Shown here one piece after another: positions 63,847 through 64,000 of a stretch of DNA of 64,000 nt. Below the pieces are notes generated by a model. It was not told where the DNA came from. It searched no databases and was given only the letters and a program-made list of their open reading frames with translations. How positions within the stretch are numbered: the first letter of the stretch is position 1; each line of letters opens with the position of its first letter. The position numbers were made by a program, and so were the translations under genes. Source of the stretch: Actinoplanes teichomyceticus ATCC 31121 (lineage in GTDB: Bacteria; Actinomycetota; Actinomycetes; Mycobacteriales; Micromonosporaceae); contig NZ_CP023865.1 of the NCBI RefSeq assembly GCF_003711105.1, positions 2,505,001 through 2,569,000 of the forward strand. Reading direction: 5' to 3'.

Positions 63847-64000
63847 ATGGTCGCTACGCTCAGCCCCTGGCCGACGACCCGGCAGGGATCGACCCGGCAT
63901 CCCGTGCCCACGCTGCAGTACCTGCTGCGCTCGCACGGCCACACGGTCACCGTGGACGGCGTCTTCGGGGCGCAGACCGGCGACGCGGTCCGCGCCTACC
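63847..64000 (+). CDS. Peptidoglycan-binding domain protein (5' part only)
   Basis: The first 51 residues of a gene cut by the window end. TLQYLLRSHGHTVTVDGVFG followed by TGDAVRAY is the PG_binding_1 repeat. No signal peptide is seen in the N-terminal 20 residues. A gaggagga ribosome-binding site at 63833-63840 supports the start. What domain follows is not visible; such repeats are often attached to cell-wall hydrolases. Confidence 0.8.
   Translation, partial: MVATLSPWPTTRQGSTRHPVPTLQYLLRSHGHTVTVDGVFGAQTGDAVRAY

Overview
The window is high-GC, strongly coding-biased DNA from an actinomycete. The mix of families points to Micromonosporaceae or a close relative (an Actinoplanes- or Micromonospora-like genome). 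Pointers are the eukaryotic-type glutamine synthetase II, an Scr1/DUF5753-type HTH regulator beside a DUF574-type methyltransferase, an IdeR-type iron box, RsbP/RsbW/RsbV-like partner-switching proteins and an LCP cell-wall ligase. The genus is an inference; no species marker other than a partial 23S gene is present.

Layout. 1-2450: 3' two thirds of a 23S rRNA gene, a 5S rRNA gene and their terminator. 2450-5200: repeats, a CBS-domain protein, about 1 kb of low-complexity DNA, an aminoglycoside-adenylyltransferase-like protein and a small membrane protein. 5347-11866 (minus strand): a tightly overlapping seven-gene cluster of the uncharacterised STM4011-STM4015 type: two radical SAM enzymes, an alkaline-phosphatase-fold hydrolase, an ATP-grasp protein, two paralogous leucine-rich proteins and a membrane protein. 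This is the best candidate for an undescribed system. 11993-21059: protealysin-like protease, iron-regulated siderophore-interacting protein, a receiver lacking its phospho-acceptor, PAS-SpoIIE phosphatase, anti-sigma kinase and STAS antagonist, glutamine synthetase II, a LysR/DJ-1 divergent pair and a universal stress protein.

21060-26105: regulators and a methyltransferase separated by minisatellite-like repeats, then an LCP protein. 26168-32041 (minus strand): a five-gene surface-polysaccharide operon (three glycosyltransferases, an O-antigen-ligase-like protein, a flippase-like protein) convergent with the LCP gene. 32114-36963: a proline-rich membrane protein, L,D-transpeptidase, LLM flavin enzyme, PfkB kinase and TetR regulator. 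37048-40158: two acyl-CoA dehydrogenases flanking a short-chain dehydrogenase, with palindromes in the intergenic region shared with the TetR gene. 40303-44662: a polysaccharide deacetylase lipoprotein, an IS5-type transposase remnant, a GNAT protein, a maltokinase-cap-only protein and a CoA-disulfide-reductase-like enzyme.

44741-54550: a sugar-utilisation regulon with a secreted GH3 glycosidase, a LacI regulator, an ABC importer and a GH31 alpha-xylosidase. Three identical 14-base operators tie it together, and xyloglucan-type oligosaccharides are the likely substrate. 54759-64000: a small ABM-like protein overlapping an ECF sigma factor, a 1,026-residue NACHT-type NTPase (possible immune or signalling protein), an enoyl-CoA hydratase, a flavin monooxygenase, xylulose-5-phosphate phosphoketolase with a strong terminator, and a truncated peptidoglycan-binding protein. 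A recurring feature is short-period tandem repeats (28-66 bases), each with its own sequence, lying next to gene ends.
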